Shown here in pieces: positions 43,458 to 52,815 of a stretch of 64,000 bases of DNA. Below the pieces are notes generated by a model, which was not told the DNA's origin, searched no databases, and saw only the letters and a list, made by a program, of their open reading frames with translations. The stretch is from the NCBI GenBank assembly GCA_946997485.1, contig CAMPVF010000002.1:62001-126000 (forward strand), in the 5' to 3' direction. Source of the DNA: an uncultured Atopobium sp. GTDB lineage: Bacteria > Actinomycetota > Coriobacteriia > Coriobacteriales > Atopobiaceae. Within the stretch, counting starts at the first letter, position 1, and each line of letters begins with the position of its first letter. Made by a program: the position numbers and the translations under genes.

Positions 43458-44603
43458 TTACGCGCCTCTCGTTTCGTGTATGTGCTGCGCCAACAGATGC
43501 ATTGCTTCGGCATATCCGTCGATACCTTTACCCATTACGGTTGCAATACACGCTGGTCGAATGTATGAAATTTGGCGAAAGTCTTCGCGGGCGGGAACAT
43601 CAGAAATATGGACTTCAACTGTTGGAATGTTTACGGCTTTAAGGGCATCGAGCAGTGCAATTGATGTGTGCGTGTATGCTGCCGGATTAAACACAATGCC
43701 TTCATACACCCCGCGGGCTTGCTGAATTGCGTCTACAAGCTCGCCTTCGTGATTCGATTGGAAACACACACAGCTGGCAAAGCCCTCACGCTGCGCCGAT
43801 GTTTCGCACACGTCAATAAGATGCGAATATGTTTGATTGCCATAAATGCCCGGCTCACGCAAGCCCAATAAATTGATATTGGGACCGTTAAGCACAAGAA
43901 CATGAAGCTCGTCATGCGCACCCTTACGTGTATGCGCATGTGCGGTTTGTACGTGCTCGTCATCTACAACGTCGAAATTAAGAAGCGTATCGTTTGCGGC
44001 AGCCTGCCTTGAGGGTTGCCTGGTATTTTGTGCGGGTGTATTGGATTTTTGCTCACCTGCTTCATGTGCACCTGGCTCGCTTAACAGCAGCATACGCGTA
44101 AGCTCCTCTGCTTCTGATAGTCCCGCACATTGGAAGGCACCTTGCGCACCTTTTGTGTGCAGCTGCCCATAGGGGCGCACCGCATCGCTTACATTGTGCG
44201 GCAGGTGGCTGTGCTCGTCTGGCGTGTTCTGTGCACTTGTGGTTGCGCGCACGTCATGTACGTGCACGTCAAGAGCGGGTTTGTTTGTCATGCGCGCACC
44301 CGTTGGCTTTTGTGCGCCTGCGGTGTTATCGCATGCCGTAAGATCGTTTGGCAAGCCTGTTATATTGCAAAATGCCGAAAAAATATTTTGCACTTTTGTT
44401 GGTCTACACACAATTTCGTAGCTGGTATCGTTTCGTTGAAGAAGACCAAGAACGCCCGAGAGGTTTTCGATACCTTCTGCATCGATGAGCGTTGGCGTGG
44501 CAACGTGCACACGCAGGCGCGTCATACACAGTGCATTAGCTCGAATATTATTTTTACCGCCCAAACACGCAAGAATTGAGGCGGCAATCTCTTCGTAGGT
44601 CAT
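43458..44603 (-). CDS. PTS EIIB (glucose family) domain fused to type II 3-dehydroquinate dehydratase
   Basis: A single open frame with two recognisable domains. Residues 1-79 match the EIIB domain of glucose-family PTS permeases: ILACLGGKNNI then ALCMTRLRVHV with the phosphorylatable Cys26, followed by IDAEGIENLSGVLGLLQ and a C-terminal helix. Residues 80-230 are a polar linker rich in His, Asp, Ala and Thr with no domain I recognise. Residues 233-381 are a full AroQ domain: VLNGPNINLLGLREPGIYG (catalytic Tyr254), FNPAAYTHTSIALLDAL, VEVHISD (His332) and ISYIRPACIATVMGKGIDGY. AroQ converts 3-dehydroquinate to 3-dehydroshikimate, the step missing from the neighbouring aro operon. AAGGAAG precedes the ATG. 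No EIIA, HPr, EI or EIIC gene is nearby. The fusion's role is unknown; the dehydratase activity is near certain, the phosphorylation plausible. Confidence 0.9.
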   Translation of the reverse strand: MTYEEIAASILACLGGKNNIRANALCMTRLRVHVATPTLIDAEGIENLSGVLGLLQRNDTSYEIVCRPTKVQNIFSAFCNITGLPNDLTACDNTAGAQKPTGARMTNKPALDVHVHDVRATTSAQNTPDEHSHLPHNVSDAVRPYGQLHTKGAQGAFQCAGLSEAEELTRMLLLSEPGAHEAGEQKSNTPAQNTRQPSRQAAANDTLLNFDVVDDEHVQTAHAHTRKGAHDELHVLVLNGPNINLLGLREPGIYGNQTYSHLIDVCETSAQREGFASCVCFQSNHEGELVDAIQQARGVYEGIVFNPAAYTHTSIALLDALKAVNIPTVEVHISDVPAREDFRQISYIRPACIATVMGKGIDGYAEAMHLLAQHIHETRGA

Positions 44604-44835
44604 AGCAACTTCCTTGGTCTAAAACTACATCGTATAGAAGTATACGGATAGAAGGCGTTGATGTGGCGTATAGCAGCTTGTTATTTTGCAAACGCGGCAA
44701 TTTTCGCCGTGAGTGACAGCCCATCGCGCATATCTTCATGATATGTACGTAAATCGTTCGTATGATATGTGGTGTTGATAGTCGCGCGCTGCAGTCTTGT
44801 TGCTATACACAACGTGCCCTGCGCTGCCGTGCAAA

Positions 44836-46170
44836 TTAGTGCGTTATGCAGGCAAGTATATGACGCGCGCTTTCTTGGGGCGTTGCATCAAGTGCGCAGG
44901 TATAATCTGCCCACGCGGTATAGCGGGGCATGCGCCTGCGTGCAAGTTCTTCAACACCAACCGAAGCTGAAAGCGGGCGTTTATACAACGAGAGCAATTC
45001 AAGCGGGCGTGTAAGCAGCACAATAGCAGCTTGTTGATGCAGACATGCATAGTTTTCTTCTCGGCACACAATACCGCCACCGCAGGCAATAACGCGTGAG
45101 GGTTCTTTTGCCACCTTGGCACACACGGCATGCTCTTTTTCGCGAAAAGCATCTTCGCCATACTGCTGTATAAATTCATGGGGTGGCATAGCATACATCG
45201 CTGTAAATTCCGCGTCTAAGTCGACAAAGGTTTTACCGCACAGCGCCGCCAGCGCACGCCCGCACGTAGTTTTGCCTACGCCCGGCATACCAATAAGTGC
45301 AATCGATTGCTCATTGGCACAAATTTGCTGTACGATGGGTCTAATGCGTGCTACATCGTGGTGCGTGTCTAAAAAGAGGTTGCTTGAGAATAGCGCCTGT
45401 GCAACAAGCATATACAAACCCTGAACATAAGGAATACCAAGCGTTTCTGCTGCCATGCATAAGCCGCTGCGAAGGGGATTATATACCACATCTACCACGG
45501 CTTTTAGCGAAGAAAATGTACGCATCTGTTCGAGCGAGAGAATCGACTGCGGGCAGGCTGGATACATGCCAACAGGCGTTGTGTTTACTATGATAGTGGC
45601 ATCGGTATGCGCTCGCATAATCTCGTCGTATGACGTTGCACCTTGCGTATCTGCTACTACCATAGATGCGCCAAGCAGCCCAAGCGCCGTTTGCACAGCA
45701 CGCGACGCGCCGCCATTGCCACAAATAACAACCTTGTGTTGCGCGAGAAGATTGTTTTTGTATCCTTTGGGAGCAGTTGCCATGGCTTGAATAATGTCGT
45801 CAACATTGACGGCAGGAATACAATTGTTGGTTGCCAAAAAGTCAAGCAACATCATCGTAAAACCAAGCACGTCGGTATTCTCTGCAAAAATACTACCGTC
45901 GGCTTGCTTAACCAGGGTATTTGCCGCGCCGGTAAGCTCTACCAGCATACTTTTATGTGTGCTGAGGCTGCAAACAACCTGTTTATAGGGAATGGTAACG
46001 TTAAGTCCGCGCCAGGCGCCGTTTGTAACAAACGCCGCAACATCATCGGGCTCTTGTTCAAAAAGCGCATAGGGATAGCTTCCAAGCTGCTTGTGAATGT
46101 AGGGCGACCAGCTGTGTGCAAGCGTGCGACCCAGTAAGCCAAATTGAGCATTGTTGTTGTGCGCTGTCAT
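44836..46170 (-). CDS. Shikimate dehydrogenase-shikimate kinase fusion
   Basis: One protein carrying two consecutive shikimate steps. Residues 1-270 are AroE: GRTLAHSWSPYIH, LNVTIPYK (catalytic Lys63), AENTDVLGF (Asp99) and the NADP-binding VICGNGGASRAVQ. Residues 285-444 are AroK: Walker A GMPGVGKT (293-300), DLDAE (Asp318), FREKE (Arg342), CGGGIV (363-365) and KRPL. Together they reduce 3-dehydroshikimate and phosphorylate shikimate. The start lies directly at the pheA stop, with GAGGTGAT inside the end of pheA as ribosome binding site. It is the last gene of the tyrA-to-aroE/K run; 232 bases separate it from the EIIB-AroQ gene. Confidence 0.94.
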   Translation of the reverse strand: MTAHNNNAQFGLLGRTLAHSWSPYIHKQLGSYPYALFEQEPDDVAAFVTNGAWRGLNVTIPYKQVVCSLSTHKSMLVELTGAANTLVKQADGSIFAENTDVLGFTMMLLDFLATNNCIPAVNVDDIIQAMATAPKGYKNNLLAQHKVVICGNGGASRAVQTALGLLGASMVVADTQGATSYDEIMRAHTDATIIVNTTPVGMYPACPQSILSLEQMRTFSSLKAVVDVVYNPLRSGLCMAAETLGIPYVQGLYMLVAQALFSSNLFLDTHHDVARIRPIVQQICANEQSIALIGMPGVGKTTCGRALAALCGKTFVDLDAEFTAMYAMPPHEFIQQYGEDAFREKEHAVCAKVAKEPSRVIACGGGIVCREENYACLHQQAAIVLLTRPLELLSLYKRPLSASVGVEELARRRMPRYTAWADYTCALDATPQESARHILACITH

Positions 46171-47382
46171 TTATATCACCTCAGTATATGAACCAAGATA
46201 GCGAACGTCACTACATACGTTGAGCAGTGCCCGAATAAGCGCGTCAAATTCTGGCGCAACAACAGGGCATTTTATGTCGAAGTAAAACATAAACTCAAAA
46301 TCGTGACCCACAATTGGCCTACTTTCGAGCTTAATAATGTTTATGCCAAGCGCGTAAAAACAGCGCAAAATTTTGTACAAGCTGCCTGGCTGGTGCGCGG
46401 CAGTAAGCATAAGGCTTGTTCTATCTGCACCTGGATAAATTTCGAGCGTTTTGGTAATGCAGGCAAAACGCGTGTAGTTGTTATCGGAGTCTTGAATGTC
46501 CTCTTTTAGCACTTTGAGTTTGTATAAATCGGCACACGAAGCTGAAGCAATAGCTGCAACGTGTGTATCCTGCGATGTAGCAACCATTTGCGCAGCAATA
46601 GCCGTATTTTTAACGCGATGAATTTCAGCATGTGGCATTGTTTGCAAAAAGTTGGTGCACTGCGACAGAGCCTGTGGGTGAGAGTAGATGTGAGTAATCT
46701 CATCGAGCGGCAATTCTTTTTTTGCAAGCAGCGTGTGATCAATTTTAAGGCGTGTTGTGCGCGCAATACTAAAGGCATGTTTGCGCATAAGGTCGAATAC
46801 CTGCGTTACCGAGCCTGCGGTGCTGTTTTCGAGCGGCACAATGCCGTATTCACATTCGCCTTTCTCAACTGCGTCAAACACGTCTTCAAAATGCGGATAG
46901 TAGGTAAGTTGTGCATGATTAAAGAGTTTATCCGCGGCAAGCTGCTGATATGCGCCTTCTGCACCCTGCAGTGCAACACGCGCTACATGTGGGAATACGT
47001 TCGCTGTTTCATGCTGCGCATTAATGATGTGCTGCAGCATTGCGGGCGTTTCGCTCTTGCGTCCTGCTTGATGATTGCGTGAGAGCTCCATAATAAGCTC
47101 AAAAATTGTTTGAAATTCTTCGGTATGCTCTTTGGGACTTATGGCATACAGCGCGTAAAGGTGCTCGCGTTCGCGTGCACTGTCGAGGATGGGCAGCTTA
47201 TGTGCGCGTTTGTATGCAGCAATGCGCTCAGCGCAGTCAAGGCGCTGTTTAAGCAGATCAACAAGGGTGGTGTCGATAGTGTTTATCTCGTCGCGCGCAG
47301 CAAGCAGGGCGTTTGTATCCTCAGCTTCCTGCGGCGTTTGCACGGGCTTTGTAGTATTTGGTGACGAAGAGTGATGTTGCAT
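46171..47382 (-). CDS. pheA: Chorismate mutase-prephenate dehydratase (P-protein)
   Basis: Converts chorismate to prephenate and then phenylpyruvate. Residues about 25-105 are an AroQ-class chorismate mutase (INTIDTTLVDLLKQRLDCAE then RIAAYKR and LDSARER). Residues about 128-300 are prephenate dehydratase (LQGAEGAYQQLAA, IVPLENSTAGSVTQVFDLM, IYSHPQALSQC, NYTRF). Residues about 310-395 are an ACT domain (PGSLYKILRCFYALGINI then KLESRP), so feedback inhibition by phenylalanine is likely. 403 residues. ATG start; 24 bases after aroC. Confidence 0.95.
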   Translation of the reverse strand: MQHHSSSPNTTKPVQTPQEAEDTNALLAARDEINTIDTTLVDLLKQRLDCAERIAAYKRAHKLPILDSAREREHLYALYAISPKEHTEEFQTIFELIMELSRNHQAGRKSETPAMLQHIINAQHETANVFPHVARVALQGAEGAYQQLAADKLFNHAQLTYYPHFEDVFDAVEKGECEYGIVPLENSTAGSVTQVFDLMRKHAFSIARTTRLKIDHTLLAKKELPLDEITHIYSHPQALSQCTNFLQTMPHAEIHRVKNTAIAAQMVATSQDTHVAAIASASCADLYKLKVLKEDIQDSDNNYTRFACITKTLEIYPGADRTSLMLTAAHQPGSLYKILRCFYALGINIIKLESRPIVGHDFEFMFYFDIKCPVVAPEFDALIRALLNVCSDVRYLGSYTEVI

Positions 47383-47406
47383 ACGTACCTATCTTTTATT
47401 TGTCGT

Positions 47407-48663
47407 TTATTGCTGCTCGTCTAGGAGCATATCCATAATTGTAAATGCGCACATAGCTTCAACAACAACGCATGCACGGGGAACGATGCACGGGTCGTGA
47501 CGACCAGAAATGCGCAAAAGAGCCGGTTGTTTTGTTGCTATATCAACCGACTGTTGTACATGACCTATCGATGGTGTGGGTTTTATACCAACGCGGACAA
47601 ATACGGGCTCACCGGTACTTATACCGCCAAGCACGCCGCCTGCATGATTGGTTTCAAAGATAACGTCGCGTGCATGCGCGTCTGAGCGGCGACGCCAGCG
47701 CTCAGCATCAGCTTGAGGATTGGTGTTGTTTTCACAGGTAGATGTGTCGTGCGCGTTTGCGGCTGCCGCGTTTGTAGCATCTGTAGCATCTGATGTGTCT
47801 GCGGCATAGGTCATCTGGTCGTTGTGTTCCGATCCGCGCATGAGGCACGCACCAAATCCTTCGCCAAATTCAACGGCCTTAACAGCAGGAATACCAAAGA
47901 GTGCGCACGCGAGCTTGTTTTCCAAGCCGCCAAACATACCGCTGCCAATACCTGCAGGAACGCCGGTACACACACATTCTATGGTGCCGCCTACGCTATC
48001 GGCATCGCGCCGCGCGTCGTCTATATACGCGCTCATGGCTTGCGCAGCGTCGGCGTTAATGGTGCATAGTTCGTGAGGATGTGCGCACGTGCGCTCTTCA
48101 AGCGTTTGCAGCTGTGCTTTAAGCACGCTACGACCGTGTTTGCTTCTATCGGCAAATGCAAATGTGTCGTCATGAATAGTGCCAATAGACGCTACGTGTG
48201 CCATTACGCGCACGCCATGAGCCTGCAAATATTGCTTTGCAAGACCACCTGCAATGCATATACCTGCAGTAAGTCGGCCCGAAAAATGTCCGCCACCGCT
48301 TATATCTTGAAAACCATGATAGCGCCGCCAGGCAGCATAATCGCTGTGCCCGGGGCGAAGTATATGACTGAGCGTTGCATAATCGCCCGAGCGTGTGTTG
48401 GTGTTTTGGATAATGCCGCAGATAGGAGCGCCACAGCTTGTGCCCTGTGCCGAGAAACCCGAAACAAAATGCACAGTGTCGGCTTCTTTGCGCGGCGTTG
48501 CAAATGAAGCAAAGCCGGGTGCGCGTCGTTGCATAAACTGCGTCAATGCTTCGAAGTTGGGGGTAAACCCTGCGGGAAAACCGTCGAGAACGCAGCCAAT
48601 GGCATCGCTATGCGACTGACCAAATATCGAAAGAGTAAGACGGGTACCAATGCTCGATGACAT
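47407..48663 (-). CDS. aroC: Chorismate synthase
   Basis: Last common step, EPSP to chorismate, using reduced FMN. Family signatures: FGQSHSDAIGCVLDGFPAG, RPGHSDYAAWRRYHGFQDIS, GGGHFSGRLTAGICIAG and, near the end, NHAGGVLGGISTGEPVFVRV. The segment between GSEHNDQM and ARDVIFETNHAGG contains about 50 residues of Ala/Thr/Asn/Asp-rich sequence, longer than in most family members and probably a surface loop. 418 residues. ATG start two bases after the aroA stop. Confidence 0.95.
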   Translation of the reverse strand: MSSSIGTRLTLSIFGQSHSDAIGCVLDGFPAGFTPNFEALTQFMQRRAPGFASFATPRKEADTVHFVSGFSAQGTSCGAPICGIIQNTNTRSGDYATLSHILRPGHSDYAAWRRYHGFQDISGGGHFSGRLTAGICIAGGLAKQYLQAHGVRVMAHVASIGTIHDDTFAFADRSKHGRSVLKAQLQTLEERTCAHPHELCTINADAAQAMSAYIDDARRDADSVGGTIECVCTGVPAGIGSGMFGGLENKLACALFGIPAVKAVEFGEGFGACLMRGSEHNDQMTYAADTSDATDATNAAAANAHDTSTCENNTNPQADAERWRRRSDAHARDVIFETNHAGGVLGGISTGEPVFVRVGIKPTPSIGHVQQSVDIATKQPALLRISGRHDPCIVPRACVVVEAMCAFTIMDMLLDEQQ

Positions 48664-48665
48664 GG

Positions 48666-50009
48666 TTAATCCTCCTTAATTTCGATATAACCGCCAAGTT
48701 CAATGAAGTCTTCAAAAAACGACGGATACGATTTAGCAACACATTCGGCTCCAATAAGAGTGCAGGAACGGCTTGAACCAGCTGCACAAATAGCAGCCAT
48801 CATAGCAATGCGGTGATCGTTTGCACACGACACGGTACCTGCGCCATTAAGACGACCGCGACCGTGAATATAAATAGCATCATCATCAGCGGTAATGTCG
48901 GCGCCCAGGGCACTTAGCGCGCGTGTAATTGCTACAATGCGATTTGATTCTTTGAGCTGCAGACGATGCGCGCCTGTAAGTGTTGTATTACCCCAGGCAA
49001 AACACGCTGTTGCGGCTAGTGGGGGAGCAAGATCGATAATATCGTTAAGCTCAAGTGTGCAGCCGCGCATGAGTTTTGCATGTACTTCAACAGCGTGTTC
49101 TTGTTGTTCTACATGCGCGCCAAAGTTCATAAGACATGAAAGAATGCGCCTATCACCCTGAAGACTTGCAAGGTTAAGGCCTTCAACACGAATGTTATGA
49201 CCCATTGCACCTGCAGCGAGCCAAAAACTTGCATTCGACCAATCGGCTTCAACTACAACAGGCTGGAGCGGACAGCGCATCTGCGTGCCGTTCACGGCAA
49301 ATACCCACGGATCGGACGTGTTTTCTGGTTTGGTAACTTCTACCTGCACACCAAAGTATGACAGTGCTTGTATGGTCATCGATACGTAGTCTTGCGATTC
49401 AAAGGGTGCTTCAACCACAATTGTAAACGCTGCTTGAGCTGCACATGCAGCAAGAAGCAGCCCTGAGATATACTGGCTTGACACGTTTCCTTTGAGCTTA
49501 AATGTTGTTGCAGTAAGCGCGCCCGTAAGCGTAAAAGGAAATTCGCCCTGCTCGGAAAGGGTAATACCTGCATTGCTCAAAAGAGAATAGAGTGGCTCGA
49601 GTGGGCGCTGTGCCAAGCGCTTTGCACCAACAAAACAAAATGAGCCACCAAGGGCAGCACATACAGCAACCATGAAGCGAAATGTTGAACCCGACTCTTT
49701 GCAGTTGAGTATGGGCATGTCTTCTAAGCGAGCGGGGGTGTTGTCGGCGGATATAGCCTCTTTTGGCGCAGAAGAATATTGCGAGCGTATGCCGCGTATG
49801 CGCCAGCCACGTTTTGTTTTGGTAATGCGCGCACCGAGCGCTTCGAGGCATGATACCGTGGTGTCGATGTCTTGCGACGTTGTCGTGCAATCTACATCAA
49901 CTATCCCATCGCTTAATGCAGCAAGAATTAAAATACGGTGTGCCATCGATTTTGACGATATCGCACGAATGGTACCCGATAATTGATGTGGCTCAATGAT
50001 AACGTTCAA
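48666..50009 (-). CDS. aroA: 5-enolpyruvylshikimate-3-phosphate synthase
   Basis: Adds the enolpyruvyl group of PEP to shikimate 3-phosphate. Both halves of the fold are present: SSKSMAHRILILAALSDG, NCKESGSTFRFMVAVCAALG, SQYISGLLLAACAA, EADWSNASFWLAAGAMG and LKESNRIVAITRALSALGAD. 447 residues, usual length. TTG start at 50009 (minus strand) with AAAGG upstream. A 115-base gap separates it from aroB; no promoter could be placed there. Confidence 0.95.
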   Translation of the reverse strand: MNVIIEPHQLSGTIRAISSKSMAHRILILAALSDGIVDVDCTTTSQDIDTTVSCLEALGARITKTKRGWRIRGIRSQYSSAPKEAISADNTPARLEDMPILNCKESGSTFRFMVAVCAALGGSFCFVGAKRLAQRPLEPLYSLLSNAGITLSEQGEFPFTLTGALTATTFKLKGNVSSQYISGLLLAACAAQAAFTIVVEAPFESQDYVSMTIQALSYFGVQVEVTKPENTSDPWVFAVNGTQMRCPLQPVVVEADWSNASFWLAAGAMGHNIRVEGLNLASLQGDRRILSCLMNFGAHVEQQEHAVEVHAKLMRGCTLELNDIIDLAPPLAATACFAWGNTTLTGAHRLQLKESNRIVAITRALSALGADITADDDAIYIHGRGRLNGAGTVSCANDHRIAMMAAICAAGSSRSCTLIGAECVAKSYPSFFEDFIELGGYIEIKED

Positions 50010-50124
50010 TGTTATGCCTTTCGTGTGTTGTCTTGCTCTGTGTGCCTTTTATGCAGCTCATGCATCGTGCACATCTCACGTTACGCGCGCTCGAGACTGG
50101 CGTACATGACGCGCATGCCGCGCG

Positions 50125-51231
50125 TTATGCGCCAAGATCGAGCAGCTCGCGCATTTCTTGTATGGGAATCGTTTTAAGCTCTGCGTGTCCAATGGTTGGC
50201 GTAAGCACAATGGTAATGGTATCGCCGCGGCGCTTTTTATCATGCAAAATAAACGGATAGAGTTCATTTGGCAAAAACGGCGTGCGAATAGGCAGATCGT
50301 AGCTGGTAAGAATGTCCTCAAGCTGGCGTGCAATGTTGCTATCAGCCCAGCCTTTGCGTGCGGCTGCACGCATCATGTAGCACATGCCCATACCAACACA
50401 GCTTCCATGACCAATACTAAAGTTCGATGCCGCTTCAATGGCATGTCCAATCGTATGGCCAAAATTGAGCACCTGACGTATGCTCGATTCACATTCATCT
50501 TGAGAAACCACCTGCGCTTTAATTTCTGCGCAGCGACGAATCGACGCACAGGTGTGCGCGCTTATAGGCTCGTTTGCGTGAATATCATCGGTAAGGCGAT
50601 GAGAAGAAAGCTCCTCAAAAAGTGCTGCATCAGCCATCGCGCCATACTTAATTACTTCACCACACGCATCATGAAGCACGTTTTTTGGCAGGGTAGTAAG
50701 GGTAGCAGGGTCAATAATAACTGCCTGAGGCTGAGTAAAGCTACCCACAAGATTTTTGCCAGCTTCTAAATCGACTGCTGTTTTGCCGCCAATAGACGAA
50801 TCAACCATGGCTAAAAGCGACGTTGGAATATGTATAAGTTGAATGCCACGCATGTAAAGCGCTGCACACAAACCGCCCATATCGCCCGTAACACCGCCAC
50901 CAAGTGCAATAATGCAATCGGAGCGTGTAAGTTCATAGCCTGCGATACGCTCAAGCATACGTGCGCAAGTAGGAATGGTTTTATGCTGCTCACCTGCAGG
51001 AAACTCCACAATATGAGCAAGAACACCAGCCTCGTTAAGCGCATCACACACTATATGCCCGTAGAGCGCAGCAACCGTGCTATCACTGATAACGCATATA
51101 CGTGAAGCGTCTGTAACACTCATTACCAGCTTGGCTATATGGGAGAGAGCGCCCGTTTCAACAACAATGGGGTAGCGTTTACTTGCACACGACACCATAA
51201 TGGCGTCGTGATTGTTATCATGGATACTCAT
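50125..51231 (-). CDS. aroB: 3-dehydroquinate synthase
   Basis: Converts DAHP to 3-dehydroquinate. Signatures: PAGEQHKTIPTCARML, CIIALGGGVTGDMGGLCAAL, HIPTSLLAMVDSSIGGKTAVD, GEVIKYGAM and NFGHTIGHAIE with metal ligands. 368 residues. The ATG overlaps the tyrA stop by four bases (ATGA), so the two are probably translated together. Confidence 0.95.
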   Translation of the reverse strand: MSIHDNNHDAIMVSCASKRYPIVVETGALSHIAKLVMSVTDASRICVISDSTVAALYGHIVCDALNEAGVLAHIVEFPAGEQHKTIPTCARMLERIAGYELTRSDCIIALGGGVTGDMGGLCAALYMRGIQLIHIPTSLLAMVDSSIGGKTAVDLEAGKNLVGSFTQPQAVIIDPATLTTLPKNVLHDACGEVIKYGAMADAALFEELSSHRLTDDIHANEPISAHTCASIRRCAEIKAQVVSQDECESSIRQVLNFGHTIGHAIEAASNFSIGHGSCVGMGMCYMMRAAARKGWADSNIARQLEDILTSYDLPIRTPFLPNELYPFILHDKKRRGDTITIVLTPTIGHAELKTIPIQEMRELLDLGA

Positions 51232-52217
51232 GAGCTCTTCTCAGCCTTTCGTTCTGCTTGTCGTTTAAGCGCATCGCCCTGTTCAAGAAGCTGCGTAAGC
51301 GTTTCTGCATCTGCATCGTCGAGCGCCTGTTTGTAGCGCGCAAGCTCGTGTATGAGCAGGTCAATTTCGTGGGAGAGATTATCGCGGTTGTCCATAAAAA
51401 GTTCGCACCACATAACGGGATTGAGTCTGGCTACACGCGTGAGATCTTTATACGATCCGGCTGAAAATCCTTTGTGCATTTGCGCTGCTGGACTCTTTAC
51501 GTACGCGTTTGAGACCACGTGTGCCAGCTGTGATGTGTAGGCAATTTGCTGGTCGTGGAATTGTGGTGTTGCGTTGCAGTACGAAGCAAAACCACAAGGC
51601 TCCAAAAGCTTCTGCAGACGTGCTGCCAGCGTGTGTGCATCGGCTTGTGGCTTTGTTGTATTATCTGCGCAGCATACAACCATGGGTGCTTTGTTAAACA
51701 TGTTTGCGCGCGCATGAGCAAAGCCCGAATATTGGGTACCTGCCATAGGGTGGCAGCCAATAAAATGCCACGGATAATTTTTGGCGAGTGAAAAACAATA
51801 ATCGCAGGTAGCACGCTTTACACCTGCAGTATCAATAACAAGTGCATCGGGGCTTATATACTGAGCATTACGCACAAGCCACTCTTGGTTTGCATGCGGA
51901 TATAACGCAAGGATAATAAGTTCACAAAAAGGAATGGTGTCGGGTGTAAGTGTGCCGCATCCAAGCTCATCTAACGCGAGCGCGCACGTATTGGGGTTTC
52001 TCTCATATATGTACAGTTGAGTTGAGTGCGATGGATTATGTGAGTTTTGAGCGGCAGCGGCAAATGCTTTTGCAAACGAACCGCCAATAAGTCCCAAACC
52101 TACTACACCTATGGTACGCGGAATAAATGCTGTGGGATGCTGGTTTTGTTGGGTATCTGTACCCTGCTTCGCACCCTGTTGTGCATTCTGGTTGTGTTGA
52201 GCAGAAATAACTGTCAC
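51228..52217 (-). CDS. tyrA: Prephenate dehydrogenase
   Basis: Oxidises prephenate to 4-hydroxyphenylpyruvate for tyrosine. NAD-binding motif IGVVGLGLIGGSFAKAFA at about residue 36, then IDTAGVKRA, HFIGCHPMAGTQYSGFAHA and the helical dimerisation domain. 329 residues, with a Gln/Asn-rich start of about 30 residues. The first start codon is GTG at 52217, but the only ribosome-binding-like sequence (GAGGTGA) overlaps it, so the real start could lie a few codons downstream. First gene of the aromatic operon. Confidence 0.92.
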   Translation of the reverse strand: MTVISAQHNQNAQQGAKQGTDTQQNQHPTAFIPRTIGVVGLGLIGGSFAKAFAAAAQNSHNPSHSTQLYIYERNPNTCALALDELGCGTLTPDTIPFCELIILALYPHANQEWLVRNAQYISPDALVIDTAGVKRATCDYCFSLAKNYPWHFIGCHPMAGTQYSGFAHARANMFNKAPMVVCCADNTTKPQADAHTLAARLQKLLEPCGFASYCNATPQFHDQQIAYTSQLAHVVSNAYVKSPAAQMHKGFSAGSYKDLTRVARLNPVMWCELFMDNRDNLSHEIDLLIHELARYKQALDDADAETLTQLLEQGDALKRQAERKAEKSS

Positions 52218-52300
52218 CTCGTTTGTGCAACTATTAACGTGGCATCTTAATGGTGTTTTACCTGCTACGTTATGGGGTATGAGGGTAGGTTTGTATGTGG

Positions 52301-52374
52301 TGACCCCGGCGGGGTTCGAACCCGCGACCTTTCGCTCCGGAGGCGAACGCTCTCATCCACTGAGCTACGGGGCC
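52301..52374 (-). tRNA. tRNA-Arg(CCG)
   Basis: Reading the minus strand: acceptor GGCCCCG pairs with CGGGGTC, anticodon stem TTCGC/GCGAA with loop CTCCGGA gives anticodon CCG (codon CGG). T-loop TTCGAAC; discriminator A and an encoded CCA at 52298-52300. It lies 80 bases upstream of tyrA on the same strand with no clear terminator between, so it may share a transcript with the aro operon. Confidence 0.95.
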
Positions 52375-52815
52375 AGATGGTATACAAACGCGTGCACAAA
52401 CGCTCACGCACATGCACTAAGCACGTGCATGGCACAGCGCACATATCAATGGTCATTAGTGTACCATGTGCAGCAGGTGATATGGCGCAGCTACGCGTAA
52501 ATTTCTTATTAATTATATCTTACGAAAACGAAGAAACCCAAGACACACACGTACCACTAAGATGTATGCGTGGCGTACAGCCGCGCCATGGTTCCGCGCG
52601 TTTGCTTGCGCACGCTGCACACCCGCTGTGAGCGCTTTTGTTGTTGGTGGAGAGTATATGTATGCCTTACTCATATTATGTTATTTAGTTACAAGTTGTA
52701 TCAGCATTTTGCGCGTGCTTTATAGTAATACCAATGCGCACGCGTATGTGCTTGCCGCACCATGCGTATGCGCACACTATCGTTACGCTAAAAAAGCAGC
52801 AGCTAGGAGTTTTGC
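52375..52815. other. Intergenic region between tRNA-Arg and the P-type ATPase gene
   Basis: 441 bases between divergent units; no credible gene. For the plus strand, TTGTAT (52696-52701), a 19-base spacer and TATAGT (52721-52726) could be a promoter for the ATPase gene. For the minus strand the tRNA-Arg promoter must be here but cannot be placed. AGGAG at 52805-52809 is the ATPase ribosome binding site. Confidence 0.45.

Noticed and set aside
43336..44579. Plus-strand frames opposite the EIIB-aroQ gene
   Set aside because: The minus-strand frame holds two clear domains; the plus-strand ones have none.
52265..52631. Frames across tRNA-Arg and the following gap, both strands
   Set aside because: Typical spurious frames over a tRNA; no domain.
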